From: Neorhizobium vignae
GTDB lineage: Bacteria; Pseudomonadota; Alphaproteobacteria; Rhizobiales; Rhizobiaceae
Direction of reading: 5' to 3'
Assembly: GCF_000732195.1 (NCBI RefSeq)
Contig: NZ_JNNU01000018.1
Span: 1 to 64,000 of the forward strand
Length of the DNA: 64,000 bases
The notes below the pieces were generated by a model. The model was not told the DNA's origin. It saw only the letters and a list, made by a program, of their open reading frames with translations, and did not search any database. Made by a program: the position numbers and the translations under genes. Shown here piece by piece: positions 35,826 to 45,897 of the stretch (within the stretch, counting starts at the first letter, position 1; every line of letters starts with the position of its first letter).

Positions 35826-37834
35826 CACTCGAACTCCATGATCAACTCATCGACCGCCAGGCTTTGCCCTTGGCTGGCGGCGACGCGTTTGACGGTGCCC
35901 TTGCGTTCGGCCTTCAGCACGTTTTCCATCTTCATCGCCTCGACGGTCGCGAGCGTCTGGCCGGCTTCGACGGCGTCGCCGGCTTTCACCGAAACGGAAG
36001 TGATGACGCCGGGCATGGGGCAGAGCAGCATCTTCGAGGTGTCCGGCGGCAGTTTTTTCGGCATCAGGCGGGCAAGTTCGGCCACGCGGGGCGAACGGAC
36101 GCGGGCGGTGACGTCCATGCCGCGCCAGCGCAACCGCACGGCGGAGCCCATGAGGTTGACCTTGACCCCCATCACCTCGCCTCCGACGTGGAAACGGGCA
36201 TGGCTCTGGCCCGGCAGCCAGCCGCTGGCGACTGACAGCTGCGTTCCATCGGCAAAGCGGACGCCGGCGCCGTCAGGCCCGGTTTCCAGCGCCACGGCCT
36301 CCTCGAAGCCGGCGAGCGTCACCACCCAGTCCTTGCCAATCACCCGGCGATGATTGCCGATCGTGCCGGAAATCCGTACCGCCCGCTCCTGCAGGGCCTG
36401 ATGGATCAGGACCGCGATGGCGGCGAGCTTCCTCGCGGCCGCCTCGTCGGGATGCACGCCCGAAAAACCTTCCGGGAATTCCTCGGCGATGAAGGCCGTG
36501 GTGATCCTTCCGGAGCGAAAGCGGCCGTGATCCATGACGGCCGAGAGGAAGGGCAGATTGTGGCCGATGCCGTCCACCTCGAAATCGTCGAGCGCCTTGC
36601 CCATCGCGTCGATCGCCGTCAGACGATCAGGCGCCCAGGTGCACAGCTTGGCGATCATCGGGTCGTAAAACATGGAGATCTCGCCGCCTTCGAAGACGCC
36701 GGTATCGTTGCGGACCACGGTGCCGTCGTCCTGCCGGCCTTCCGCCGGCGGACGGTAGCGGGTCAGCCGGCCGATCGACGGCAGGAAATTGCGGTAGGGA
36801 TCCTCGGCATATAGCCGGCTTTCGATCGCCCAGCCGTCGAGCTTGACGTCGTCCTGACCGAACGACAGTTTTTCGCCTGACGCTACGCGGATCATCTGCT
36901 CGACGAGATCCACGCCGGTGACGAGTTCGGTGACCGGATGCTCCACCTGCAGGCGGGTGTTCATTTCGAGGAAATAGAAATTTCTGGCGCCGTCGACGAT
37001 GAACTCGACCGTGCCGGCCGAGAAATAACCGACCGCCTTTGCCAGCGCCACGGCCTGTTCGCCCATGGCCCGCCGGGTTTCCGCGTCGAGGAACGGCGAC
37101 GGAGCCTCCTCGATGACCTTCTGGTTGCGGCGCTGGATCGAGCATTCGCGCTCGCCGAGATAGAGCGTGGTGCCGTGCTGGTCGCCAAGCACCTGGATTT
37201 CGATATGGCGCGGCTGGTCGACGAACTTTTCGATGAAGATTCGGTCGTCGCCGAACGAGTTCTTCGCCTCGTTGCGGGAGGACTGGAAACCTTCGCGCGC
37301 CTCGGCATCGTTCCAGGCAATCCGCATGCCCTTGCCGCCACCGCCGGCCGACGCCTTGATCATCACAGGATAACCGATCGAGCCGGAGATTTTTACCGCT
37401 TCCTCGGCATCCTCGATCAGGCCCATATGGCCGGGCACCGTGGAGACGCCGGCCTCGGCGGCGATCTTCTTGGAGGTGATCTTGTCGCCCATCGCCTGGA
37501 TGGCTTTCACCGGCGGGCCTATGAAGGCAACGCCTTCCTTCTCGAGGGCTTGAGCGAAGGCCGCGTTTTCCGAAAGGAAGCCGTAACCCGGATGCACCGC
37601 ATCGGCGCCGGTCTTTCTGATCGCATCGAGAATCTTGTCGATGACGATATAGGACTGGGAAGACGGTGCCGGGCCGATGTGAACCGCCTCGTCTGCCATG
37701 CGCACATGCAGCGCTTCCGCATCCGCGTCGGAATAGACCGCCACCGTCTTTATGCCCATCTTGCGGGCCGTCCTGATGACCCGGCAGGCGATCTCGCCGC
37801 GATTGGCGATAAGAATTTTATTGAGCGCCGGCAT
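35825..37834 (-). CDS. pccA: Propionyl-CoA carboxylase alpha subunit (biotin carboxylase and biotin carrier)
   Basis: The 669 residues comprise an N-terminal biotin carboxylase ([24 protein letters not shown]-grasp loop [19 protein letters not shown]-like [18 protein letters not shown]), a middle linker domain for the beta subunit, and a C-terminal biotinyl domain with the modified lysine in [14 protein letters not shown]. It carboxylates biotin with bicarbonate and ATP, then passes the group to PccB. ATG 37834 follows GGAGG and overlaps the preceding small gene stop as TGATG. The propionyl assignment rests on the adjacent pccB and mutase. Confidence 0.95.
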
Positions 37835-38211
37835 CAGACCTCCATGACGTCTTCGAAGGATTCGGGGAACGTTCTGCGCGCGACCTTCTCGTCGATCCTG
37901 AGAAGCGCGTCGTAGGAGGTCGGGTCGAAATCGTCCTCGGCCGGAACGACCTCGCGACCGAACAGAAGGTTGAGCCGGCCGGCATCGAGATTGCCCCGCT
38001 CGAACGGTTCCGGGCCGAAATGGTGCCACAGCGCGTGCAGGAAGGCGGCATCCACCTTGTGTTCGATCGTGCCCGAGCGGGCGAGGCGCTGCAGCTGCTT
38101 CAGCGGCGTCGCCCCTTTTTCGTTTGCCCGCCGGATCGTGAAATGATGCCCGTGGCCCGGCATGCCGGAAGGGAAACCCCTGTGTTTCGTCATGTCGGGC
38201 GGTCTGGGCAT
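37834..38211 (-). CDS. Small conserved-looking protein of unknown function in the pcc operon
   Basis: This 125-residue soluble protein begins MPRPPDMTKHRGFPSG and has a His-rich N-terminus (PGHGHHF) and a helical centre (LKQLQRLARSGTIEHKVDAAFLHALWHHFG). It has no signal peptide or membrane segment and matches no family I can name. AAGGAG six bases before ATG 38211 is an excellent ribosome site; a TTG further upstream would overlap the transferase gene. Its stop overlaps the pccA ATG (TGATG), so it is co-translated with the carboxylase and could help its folding, biotinylation or assembly, which is speculation. Confidence 0.75.
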   Translation of the reverse strand: MPRPPDMTKHRGFPSGMPGHGHHFTIRRANEKGATPLKQLQRLARSGTIEHKVDAAFLHALWHHFGPEPFERGNLDAGRLNLLFGREVVPAEDDFDPTSYDALLRIDEKVARRTFPESFEDVMEV

Positions 38212-38234
38212 GCTGGTCTCCTTGCGGTCGTTCT

Positions 38235-39134
38235 TCAAGCCTTGGCGAGCTTGTCCTGCGTCTTCGTCTCGAAGTCGGAAGCGTCGTGGCGTTCGTGAAG
38301 CTGTTCGGACGGATCGCCGTTCACCCGGTTGACCATGCGGCCACGCTTGACGGCCGGCCGTTCGGCGATCTCGGCCGTCCAGCGCTGGACGTTCTTGTAG
38401 CTCTGGACGTCGAGGAAGGTGCCTGCCTCGCCATAAGCCTTGCCTTGCGCCAGATTGCCGTACCAGGGCCAGATGGCGATATCGGCGATCGAATATTCGG
38501 AGCCGGCCATGTACCGGTTTTCGGCAAGATGCCGGTCCAGGACATCGAGCTGGCGCTTCACCTCCATCGAGAACCGGTCGATGGCATATTTGATATAGAC
38601 CGGCGCATAGGCATAGAAATGACCGAAGCCGCCGCCGAGATAGGGCGCAGAGGCCATCTGCCAGAACAGCCAGTTCATCGTTTCGGTGCGCGCCTTGTGG
38701 TCCTTGGGCAGGAACGCGTCGTCGAACTTGTTTGCGAGGTAGAGAAGGATCGAGCCGCTTTCGAAAACGCGGGTCGGCTCGGGCGTGGAACGGTCCAGCA
38801 GGGCCGGGATCTTCGAATTCGGATTGACATCGACGAAACCGGAACCGAACTGGTCGCCGTCGCCGATCTTGATGAGCCAGGCGTCGTATTCGGCGCCCTT
38901 GTGGCCGGCGGCCAGCAATTCCTCGAGCATGATGCCGATCTTCACGCCGTTCGGCGTCGCCAGCGAATAGAGCTGCAGGGGATGCTTGCCGACCGGCAGC
39001 TCCCTCTCATGAGTCGGACCGGCGATCGGCCGGTTGATATTGGCGAACTGTCCGCCATTTCCCTGTTCCCAGGTCCAGATCTTCGGGAGCTCGTAGCCCG
39101 CTGGAAAATTCTCGGCGGGGGATTTGTCGGTCAT
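38235..39134 (-). CDS. yghU: Glutathione S-transferase-like disulfide-bond oxidoreductase (YghU type)
   Basis: This 299-residue protein has an N-terminal extension (NFPAGYELPKIWTWEQGNGG) and the loop NINRPIAGPTHERELPVGKHP that characterise the YghU/YfcG nu-class, then the thioredoxin fold with PNGVKIGIMLEELL and the glutathione-contact ESGSILLYLANKF. The helical C-terminal domain includes EYSIADIAIWPWYG. Such enzymes reduce disulfides with glutathione rather than conjugate electrophiles. GGAAGGAAG precedes ATG 39134. Its placement between pccB and pccA is unusual. Confidence 0.9.
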   Translation of the reverse strand: MTDKSPAENFPAGYELPKIWTWEQGNGGQFANINRPIAGPTHERELPVGKHPLQLYSLATPNGVKIGIMLEELLAAGHKGAEYDAWLIKIGDGDQFGSGFVDVNPNSKIPALLDRSTPEPTRVFESGSILLYLANKFDDAFLPKDHKARTETMNWLFWQMASAPYLGGGFGHFYAYAPVYIKYAIDRFSMEVKRQLDVLDRHLAENRYMAGSEYSIADIAIWPWYGNLAQGKAYGEAGTFLDVQSYKNVQRWTAEIAERPAVKRGRMVNRVNGDPSEQLHERHDASDFETKTQDKLAKA

Positions 39135-39219
39135 GAAATCTTCCTTCCATTCAGGTGGCGCCCGAGGGTTTTAGCGGGGCGACACCTATATAGAGAGCGG
39201 CCAGCCGAATTTCCGCTCG

Positions 39220-40752
39220 TCACAGCGGGATCGTGTCGTGTTTCTTCCAGTGCGTCGTCACCTGCTTGTTGCGCAGCGAGGCGAAGGCGCGCGCGATGCG
39301 GCGGCGCGACGAATGCGGCATGATCACCTCGTCGATGAAACCGCGTTCCGCCGCGACGAACGGATTGGCGAAACGCTCCTCGTATTCCTTCGTCCGCGCC
39401 GCGATCTTTTCCGGGTCGCCGAGTTCCGAGCGGTAGAGGATCTCGGTCGCTCCCTTCGCACCCATGACGGCAATTTCGGCGGTCGGCCAGGCATAATTGA
39501 AATCGGCGCCGATATGTTTCGAGGCCATGACGTCATAGGCGCCGCCATAGGCTTTTCGCGTGATCAGCGTGACCATGGGGACGGTCGCTTCGGAATAGGC
39601 GAACAGCAGTTTTGCACCGTGCTTGATGACGCCGCCATATTCCTGGGCCACGCCCGGAAGGAAACCCGGGACATCCACCAGGGTCAGGATCGGGATCGAG
39701 AAAGCGTCGCAGAAACGCACGAAGCGGGCCGCCTTGCGGGAACTGTCGATATCGAGGCAGCCGGCCAGCACCATCGGCTGGTTGGCGACGACGCCGACGG
39801 TCTCACCTTCCAGCCGGATGAAGCCGGTGATGATGTTCCTGGCATAGGCCTCCTGGATCTCGAAGAAATCGCCCTCGTCGGCGATCGCGAGAATCAGTTC
39901 CTTCATGTCGTAGGGTTTTGCGGCGCTGTCCGGGATCAGGCTGTCGAGACGGTTTTCGATGCGGGCCGGATCGTCGTGGAAGGGACGGACCGGCGGCTTC
40001 TCGCGGTTGTTCAAGGGCAGGAAGTCGAAGAGCTGGCGGACGGCTTCGAGTGCCTCGATGTCGTTCTCGAAAGCGGCATCGGCGACCGAGGATTTTTTCG
40101 TGTGAGTGCCGGCGCCGCCGAGTTCTTCCGCCGTGACGATCTCGTTGGTGACGGTCTTCACCACGTCGGGGCCGGTGACGAACATGTACGATGAATCGCG
40201 CACCATGAAGATGAAGTCGGTCATGGCCGGCGAATAGACCGCGCCGCCGGCGCAGGGTCCCATGATGACGGAAATCTGCGGTACGACGCCGGACGCCTCG
40301 GCATTGCGGCGAAAGACTTCGGCGTAGCCCGCAAGCGAGGAAACGCCTTCCTGGATGCGGGCGCCGCCCGAATCGTTCAACCCGATCACCGGCGCGCCGA
40401 CCCGCACCGCCATATCCATGATCTTGCAGATTTTTTGAGCATGCGTTTCCGACAGCGAACCGCCGAGGACGGTAAAATCCTGAGAGAAGACATAGACCTG
40501 GCGGCCGTTGATGGTACCCCAGCCGGTGACGACGCCGTCGCCCGCGACCTTCTGCTCGGCCATGCCGAAATCCACCGCGCGGTGGGTGACGTACATGTCG
40601 AACTCCTCGAAGGAGCCCTCGTCCAGCAGGACCTCGATGCGCTCGCGGGCCGTCAGCTTGCCCTTGGCATGCTGCGCCTCGATACGCTTCTCCCCACCGC
40701 CGAGCCGCGCCTCCGCCCGGCGTTTTTCGACCTCACCCAGAACTGCTCGCAT
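39220..40752 (-). CDS. pccB: Propionyl-CoA carboxylase beta subunit (carboxyltransferase)
   Basis: This 510-residue carboxyltransferase has two crotonase-like halves. The N-terminal part includes [32 protein letters not shown] and [17 protein letters not shown]; the C-terminal part has [19 protein letters not shown] and [19 protein letters not shown]. It moves carboxyl from biotin to propionyl-CoA to give methylmalonyl-CoA. ATG 40752 follows GGGAG. It heads the operon, with an 85-base gap to yghU; no strong terminator is seen there. Confidence 0.95.
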   Translation of the reverse strand: MRAVLGEVEKRRAEARLGGGEKRIEAQHAKGKLTARERIEVLLDEGSFEEFDMYVTHRAVDFGMAEQKVAGDGVVTGWGTINGRQVYVFSQDFTVLGGSLSETHAQKICKIMDMAVRVGAPVIGLNDSGGARIQEGVSSLAGYAEVFRRNAEASGVVPQISVIMGPCAGGAVYSPAMTDFIFMVRDSSYMFVTGPDVVKTVTNEIVTAEELGGAGTHTKKSSVADAAFENDIEALEAVRQLFDFLPLNNREKPPVRPFHDDPARIENRLDSLIPDSAAKPYDMKELILAIADEGDFFEIQEAYARNIITGFIRLEGETVGVVANQPMVLAGCLDIDSSRKAARFVRFCDAFSIPILTLVDVPGFLPGVAQEYGGVIKHGAKLLFAYSEATVPMVTLITRKAYGGAYDVMASKHIGADFNYAWPTAEIAVMGAKGATEILYRSELGDPEKIAARTKEYEERFANPFVAAERGFIDEVIMPHSSRRRIARAFASLRNKQVTTHWKKHDTIPL

Positions 40753-40886
40753 GTTTGCTCCCGGTCTTTCTTGGGCATTACTTAGCGTCTCGCGGGCCTG
40801 CGGGAAACCGCGGAACGCGCATCTATACGAATTGATAAGAGCCCGGGCCGGAAAATGCAAAACGGCCAGAAACCCTATGACCGCGC

Positions 40887-41783
40887 CTAGAGCGTGGTTT
40901 CGACCGAATCCGCCTTGATGATGTTGATGAACGCCTCGGCCGTCCAGGATAAGGGCGCGCCGGGCATGGAGATGATCCCGTATTCGGAGACCTTGTCGGG
41001 CAGGAAAGGCCGCATGGCGATCGCGTCGCTGCGGAAGAACTCGGCAATCAGCGAGGGCACGATGGCGATTCCGAGCCCTTGGGCGGCGCAGGCGCAAGCG
41101 GTTTCGACCGAATGGACTTCCAGGCTGCATCGGTAGCTCGGCACCATGCGGCGCAGTTCGTGTTCCAGTTCGTTGCGGTTGACGCGCTGCCGGCCGAGCA
41201 GGATCAGGTCGTTGCAGGCAAGATCGTTGACGTCGATGGCCTGCTTGGCGGCCAGCGGGTGGCCGACCGGCATGACGCAGGTGGTGCCGCTGGTGAAGAG
41301 CGGGCGGGTGTCGAAGGAATGCTCCTCCGGCGGCAGGCGGACGAAACCGAGATCGGCGACGCGGCCGCGCACCATGCGTTCGATCGCATCATAGGGACCG
41401 CTCAGGATCTCCACCGTTACGCGCGGATGATCAGCTTTGAAGCGGGCGAGGATCGGCGGCAGCATAGTGGTCGCCAGGCTGTGCGGGAAGGCGACGCGGA
41501 TCAGCGCCTCGCCGAAGGCACCCGAACGGACGTCGCCGATCTTGACGCGCAGCCGGGCGACACTCTGGGCGACGTCATCCACCTCGTCGACCAGGAGATG
41601 CGCTTCCGGCCGGGGAATGAGGCGGCCTTTGTCGCGCAGGAAAAGCTCGCGACCGATCTCTTCTTCCAGTGATGCGAGCTGGCGGCTGATCGCCGACTGC
41701 GACAGGCCGAGCTGGGCCGCCGCCGCTATGGTGGAGCCGGTATCCATGATCGTCTTGAAGATTTCGAGCTGCTTGAAATTCAT
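40887..41783 (-). CDS. LysR-family regulator divergent from the peptide ABC operon
   Basis: This 298-residue LysR protein has a winged helix at residues 1-60 ([36 protein letters not shown]) and an effector-binding domain from about residue 92. It shares the OccR/NocR/CysB-like pattern EIFKTIM..GS with regulators of amino-acid and opine uptake, a loose resemblance only. It is separated by 209 bases from the plus-strand dppB gene, and that gap holds two palindromes. It is co-directional with pccB, but control of the divergent importer is the usual arrangement. Confidence 0.9.
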   Translation of the reverse strand: MNFKQLEIFKTIMDTGSTIAAAAQLGLSQSAISRQLASLEEEIGRELFLRDKGRLIPRPEAHLLVDEVDDVAQSVARLRVKIGDVRSGAFGEALIRVAFPHSLATTMLPPILARFKADHPRVTVEILSGPYDAIERMVRGRVADLGFVRLPPEEHSFDTRPLFTSGTTCVMPVGHPLAAKQAIDVNDLACNDLILLGRQRVNRNELEHELRRMVPSYRCSLEVHSVETACACAAQGLGIAIVPSLIAEFFRSDAIAMRPFLPDKVSEYGIISMPGAPLSWTAEAFINIIKADSVETTL

Positions 41784-41848
41784 GCCGCGATCCTACGGAA
41801 GGCGGCGGCGAACACAAGCACAGACATCGAACAGGGTTCCGCGCACAA

Positions 41849-41886
41849 AACGCATAGGACCATGCGTTCCGCGCATAATATTGCGC
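41849..41886. promoter_or_regulatory. Paired palindromes in the LysR/dpp divergent promoter
   Basis: AACGCAT-N6-ATGCGTT (41849-41868) is a perfect seven-base inverted repeat. GCGCA-N6-TGCGC (41871-41886) follows two bases later, and TTCCGCGCA occurs twice (41838 and 41867). Both palindromes have the same N6 spacing. Two adjacent sites are typical of LysR recognition and activation sites; the region is about 65 bases from the regulator and 107 from dppB. Confidence 0.58.
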
Positions 41887-41992
41887 ATCCCGCCCGGCCC
41901 GCTATCGTCGGCCTCAACAACTAGAAAAAAGGGAACGTCTTCATGAGAATTCTCTGTCCCTGCGGGACGAAGGGTAAGCAGGAGCGCACGCT

Positions 41993-42967
41993 ATGACGGT
42001 TTTCGTCATCCGCCGCTTCCTGCAGAGCATCGCCGTCCTGTGCGTGACCGCGGTCATCGTCTTCATCGGTATCTATGCGATCGGCGATCCGGCTGAAATG
42101 CTGATCTCGCCCGATGCAAGTCCGGCGGAACGTGCGCAGGTCGTCGCCTCGCTCGGGCTCGACAAACCCCTCTGGGAACAGTTCTTCACTTTCGCCTGGA
42201 ACGCCCTCCACGGCGACCTCGGCCGCTCCTTCGTTTTCAACCGTCCGTCCATCGCGCTCATCTTCGAACGCCTGCCGGCGACGCTGGAGCTGACGCTGAC
42301 CGGCCTCGTCTTTGCACTGGTGCTCGGCATCCCGCTCGGCCTCGTGTCCGGCCTGAAGCCGAACAGTGCCACCGACGAAGTGATCATGACCGGCTCGATC
42401 CTGGGCTTCTCGCTGCCGAGCTTCTGGCAGGGCATGATGCTGATCATGATCTTTTCCGTCTGGCTCGGCTGGCTGCCGTCCACCGGCCGCGGCCAGATGG
42501 GCGAGTTTCTGGGTATCCGTTCCAGCCTGTTCACGCTCGACGGCCTCACTCACCTGATCCTGCCGGCGATCAACCTGTCGCTGTTCAAGCTTTCGCTGGT
42601 GATCCGCCTGACCCGCACCGGCGTGCGCGAGACGATGCCGCTCGATTTCGTGAAATTCGCGCGCGCCAAGGGCATTTCCGAGCGCCGCATCGTTTTCGTC
42701 CATGTGTTCAAGAACATCCTGATCCCGCTGATCACCGTGATCGGCCTGGAACTCGGCAGCATGCTCGCCTTCGCGGTCGTCACCGAAACGATCTTCGCCT
42801 GGCCGGGGATCGGCAAGCTGCTGATCGACAGCATCATGCGGCTCGACCGGCCTGTCGTGGTCGCCTACCTGCTGGTCATCGTCAGCCTGTTCATCTTCAT
42901 CAACTTCGTCGTCGACGTGCTCTATTCGCTGGTCGATCCTCGCGTCCGGCTTGGAGGCGCCCAATGA
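41993..42967 (+). CDS. Peptide-type ABC importer permease 1 (DppB-like)
   Basis: This 324-residue permease has an N-terminal helix (FVIRRFLQSIAVLCVTAVIV) typical of DppB/OppB, a long first periplasmic loop and the ATPase-contact segment near KFARAKGISERRIVFVHVFKNILIP. AGGAG lies eight bases before ATG 41993. It heads the operon dppB-C-D-F-A followed by a hydrolase and a CapA-like gene. Substrates of this family include di- and oligopeptides, opines, nickel and glutathione, so a peptide ligand is only likely. Confidence 0.92.
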   Translation: MTVFVIRRFLQSIAVLCVTAVIVFIGIYAIGDPAEMLISPDASPAERAQVVASLGLDKPLWEQFFTFAWNALHGDLGRSFVFNRPSIALIFERLPATLELTLTGLVFALVLGIPLGLVSGLKPNSATDEVIMTGSILGFSLPSFWQGMMLIMIFSVWLGWLPSTGRGQMGEFLGIRSSLFTLDGLTHLILPAINLSLFKLSLVIRLTRTGVRETMPLDFVKFARAKGISERRIVFVHVFKNILIPLITVIGLELGSMLAFAVVTETIFAWPGIGKLLIDSIMRLDRPVVVAYLLVIVSLFIFINFVVDVLYSLVDPRVRLGGAQ

Positions 42968-43863
42968 CCGCACGCGCTCTTTTCGCCGAAGACATGCTGC
43001 TCGGCCGCCTGGTAACCGGCATCGGCCGCAGTCCCAAGGCGGTCGTTGCCGCCGTCGTCTGCATCATCCTGCTGTTTGCCGCGGTCATCGGACCCTATCT
43101 GACGCCCCAGAACCCGTTCGATCTCGCGGTGCTGGACATCCTCGATTCCAAGCTGCCGCCCGGCTCGCAGAGCATGGACGGCATGAACTACTGGCTCGGC
43201 ACCGACGGCCAGGGCCGCGACATGTTTTCGGCGATGATTTACGGCCTGCGCACCAGCCTCGGCGTCGGCGTGTTTTCCGGCATCGTCGCGCTTCTGGTCG
43301 GCACGGTGCTTGGCCTGATCGCCGCCTATTTCGGCGGGCGTATCGACACGCTGATCATGCGGGTCGTCGACCTCATGCTCGGCTTTCCGACCATTCTCGT
43401 GGCGCTGATGCTGCTGGCGCTTCTGGGTCAGGGGCTTTGGAAGGTGATCTTCGCGCTGATCCTGGTGCAGTGGGCGACATTTGCCCGCGCCGTCAGGAGC
43501 GCGGCGCTTGTCGAGAAGAACAAGGATTATGTCGAGGCCGCGGTGACGCTCGGCATCGGCACGCCGCGGATCCTGATCGGCCACATCCTGCCGAACTGTC
43601 TGCCGCCGCTGATCGTCATCGGCATGCTGCAGGTGGCGAACGCCATTTCGGCGGAGGCGACGCTTTCCTTCCTCGGCATCGGCCTGCCGATCACCGAACC
43701 GTCGCTTGGGCTGCTGATCGCCAACGGCTACCAGCTGCTGATGTCCGGCGAATACTGGATCAGCGTCTATCCGGGCGTACTTCTGCTCGTCCTGGTCTTC
43801 TCGATCAACATCGTCGGCGACCGCCTGCGCGAAGTCCTCAATCCCCGACTTGGTGAAAGGTGA
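42964..43863 (+). CDS. Peptide-type ABC importer permease 2 (DppC-like)
   Basis: This 299-residue DppC-type permease has an N-terminal cytoplasmic segment, first helix AVVAAVVCIILLFAAVIGPYL, the LGTDGQGRDMFSAMIYGLRTS periplasmic block characteristic of the family and the EAA loop DYVEAAVTLGIGTPRILIGHILPN. It overlaps dppB by four bases (ATGA) and forms the heterodimeric channel with it. Confidence 0.92.
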   Translation: MTARALFAEDMLLGRLVTGIGRSPKAVVAAVVCIILLFAAVIGPYLTPQNPFDLAVLDILDSKLPPGSQSMDGMNYWLGTDGQGRDMFSAMIYGLRTSLGVGVFSGIVALLVGTVLGLIAAYFGGRIDTLIMRVVDLMLGFPTILVALMLLALLGQGLWKVIFALILVQWATFARAVRSAALVEKNKDYVEAAVTLGIGTPRILIGHILPNCLPPLIVIGMLQVANAISAEATLSFLGIGLPITEPSLGLLIANGYQLLMSGEYWISVYPGVLLLVLVFSINIVGDRLREVLNPRLGER

Positions 43864-43868
43864 GCGCG

Positions 43869-44840
43869 ATGACACCCGTCCTCGAAGTCAAGAACCTTTC
43901 CACCCATTTCATGACCCGCCGCGGCGTGCTGAGGGCCGTCGACGACGTGAGCTTCACGGTCGGCCCGCGGGAGATCGTGGGCCTGGTCGGCGAATCCGGC
44001 TCCGGCAAGTCGATCACCGGGTTCTCGATCCTCGGCCTCGTCGATCCGCCCGGCCGGGTGGTCGGCGGCCAGATCCTGTTCAACGGCGAAGACCTGCTGA
44101 CGAAATCGCCGACGGCCATGCGGGCCATCCGTGGCAAGCGCATCGCGATGATCTTCCAGGATCCGATGATGACGCTGAACCCGGTTCTCTCGGTTGCCAC
44201 CCAGATGATCGAGACCGTGCAGGCGCATGACCGGGTTTCGCGCGCAGAAGCCCGCGCCCGGTCGCGCGATGCGCTCGGCCTTGTCGGCATTCCTTCGCCG
44301 GAGGAGCGGCTGGATTCCTATCCGCACCAGTTCTCCGGCGGCATGCGTCAGCGTGTGGCGATCGCGATTGCCCTTCTGCACCGGCCGGACCTGATCATCG
44401 CCGACGAACCGACGACGGCGCTCGACGTGACGATCCAGTCGCAGATCCTGTTCGAGATCAAGCGGCTGGCTGCCGAATTCGGTATGGCGCTGATCTGGAT
44501 CAGCCACGACCTCGGCGTCGTCGCCGCACTCGCGGACCGGATCATGGTCATGTATGCGGGCCGGATCGTCGAGGCGGGGCAGGTCGATGGGGTGCTCACC
44601 GCGCCGCGCCATCCCTATACGTCCGGCCTGCTCAGCGCCGTGCCTGCGGCGGTACCGCGCGGCGAACCGCTCCGGCCGATCCCCGGTTTCGCGCCCTCGC
44701 CGCTATCGCGCCCTTCCGGCTGTGCCTTCCGCGACCGCTGCGCCCGGGCCACCGATGTCTGCGCCACCGAACCGATGCTGGAAATCGCCGCCGGCCGCGA
44801 GTTCCGCTGTTTCCACCCTCACCTCTGGAGCGCCGCATGA
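43869..44840 (+). CDS. Peptide-type ABC importer ATPase (DppD-like)
   Basis: This 323-residue ATPase has Walker [16 protein letters not shown], signature [16 protein letters not shown], Walker [17 protein letters not shown], and a C-terminal oligopeptide-transporter extension with the cysteine-rich segment [15 protein letters not shown] that binds an iron-sulfur cluster in some members. ATG 43869 follows AGGTGAGC. An in-frame GTG at 43860 overlapping the dppC stop is an alternative. Confidence 0.92.
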   Translation: MTPVLEVKNLSTHFMTRRGVLRAVDDVSFTVGPREIVGLVGESGSGKSITGFSILGLVDPPGRVVGGQILFNGEDLLTKSPTAMRAIRGKRIAMIFQDPMMTLNPVLSVATQMIETVQAHDRVSRAEARARSRDALGLVGIPSPEERLDSYPHQFSGGMRQRVAIAIALLHRPDLIIADEPTTALDVTIQSQILFEIKRLAAEFGMALIWISHDLGVVAALADRIMVMYAGRIVEAGQVDGVLTAPRHPYTSGLLSAVPAAVPRGEPLRPIPGFAPSPLSRPSGCAFRDRCARATDVCATEPMLEIAAGREFRCFHPHLWSAA

Positions 44841-45877
44841 CGACCCCGCTCGTGGAAGCCGTAGACGTCAGCCGGCGGTTTTCCCGCAAGCTCGACTATG
44901 CGGAAAAGATCGCCAACCTCTTCGGGGCGGGCCTTGAGGAAAAGACCGTACATGCGGTCGACGAAGTCAATCTCGCGGTCTATCCGGGCGAGGTGGTCGG
45001 CCTTGTCGGCGAATCGGGCTGCGGGAAATCGACGCTCGGCCGGGTGATGGCCGGCATCATGCCCGCGAGCGGCGGCGAGGTACGCTGGAAGGGCCGGCCG
45101 CTGACCTCGCTGCAGGGCGACGACAAACGCGCCATGCGGCTTTCCGCCCAGATGATCTTTCAGGACCCGATGTCGACGCTCAATCCGCGCAAGCGGGTCC
45201 TCGACCTGATCGGCGAGGCGCCCAAGGTGCACGGCATCGTCAAGGGCCGGGAGATGCGGGATTATGTGGCCGCGCTGGTGACGCGTGTCGGCCTCGATCC
45301 GTCCTATCTGGACCGCTACCCTCACCAGTTCTCCGGCGGGCAGCGGCAGCGTATCGGCATTGCGCGGGCGCTCGCGGTAAAGCCGAAGCTGCTTGTCTGC
45401 GACGAATCCGTCGCGGCGCTCGACGTGTCGATCCAGGCGCAGATCCTCAACCTGTTCATGGACCTGAGACAAGAATTCGGACTGACCTATCTGTTCATCA
45501 GCCACGATCTCGGTGTCGTGAAGCACATCTGCGATCGGGTGGTGGTCATGTATCTCGGCCGCGTGGTGGAAAGCGCCACGCCTGACGAGCTCTTCGGCAA
45601 TCCGAAACATCCCTATACCCAGGCGCTGATCCGCGAACTGCCGTCGGTTACCGATCGCCGCCGAGTGTTCACGCCGATCAAGGGCGAGATCCCTTCGCCG
45701 CTCCATCCGCCGGCGGGATGCCATTTCCATCCCCGCTGTCCCAAGGCTTTCGACCGCTGCCGCGTGGAACGGCCGGTCCTGAAGGAAAATGCGGCAGGCC
45801 ATGTCAGCGCCTGCCACCTGAACGATCTTGCCGCCCATCAGGCAGCAACAAACGCGACGGCCGAACCGGCCATCTAA
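44837..45877 (+). CDS. Peptide-type ABC importer ATPase (DppF-like)
   Basis: This 346-residue second ATPase overlaps dppD by four bases. It has Walker A GESGCGKSTLGRVM, signature FSGGQRQRIGIARALA and a Walker B with Ser in place of the usual Pro (LLVCDESVAALDVSIQ), a variant common in DppF proteins. The C-terminal cysteine-containing block GCHFHPRCPKAFDRC resembles that in DppD. DppD and DppF form the heterodimeric motor of the importer. Confidence 0.92.
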   Translation: MTTPLVEAVDVSRRFSRKLDYAEKIANLFGAGLEEKTVHAVDEVNLAVYPGEVVGLVGESGCGKSTLGRVMAGIMPASGGEVRWKGRPLTSLQGDDKRAMRLSAQMIFQDPMSTLNPRKRVLDLIGEAPKVHGIVKGREMRDYVAALVTRVGLDPSYLDRYPHQFSGGQRQRIGIARALAVKPKLLVCDESVAALDVSIQAQILNLFMDLRQEFGLTYLFISHDLGVVKHICDRVVVMYLGRVVESATPDELFGNPKHPYTQALIRELPSVTDRRRVFTPIKGEIPSPLHPPAGCHFHPRCPKAFDRCRVERPVLKENAAGHVSACHLNDLAAHQAATNATAEPAI

Positions 45878-45897
45878 AAAGGAAGGGAACAGACATA

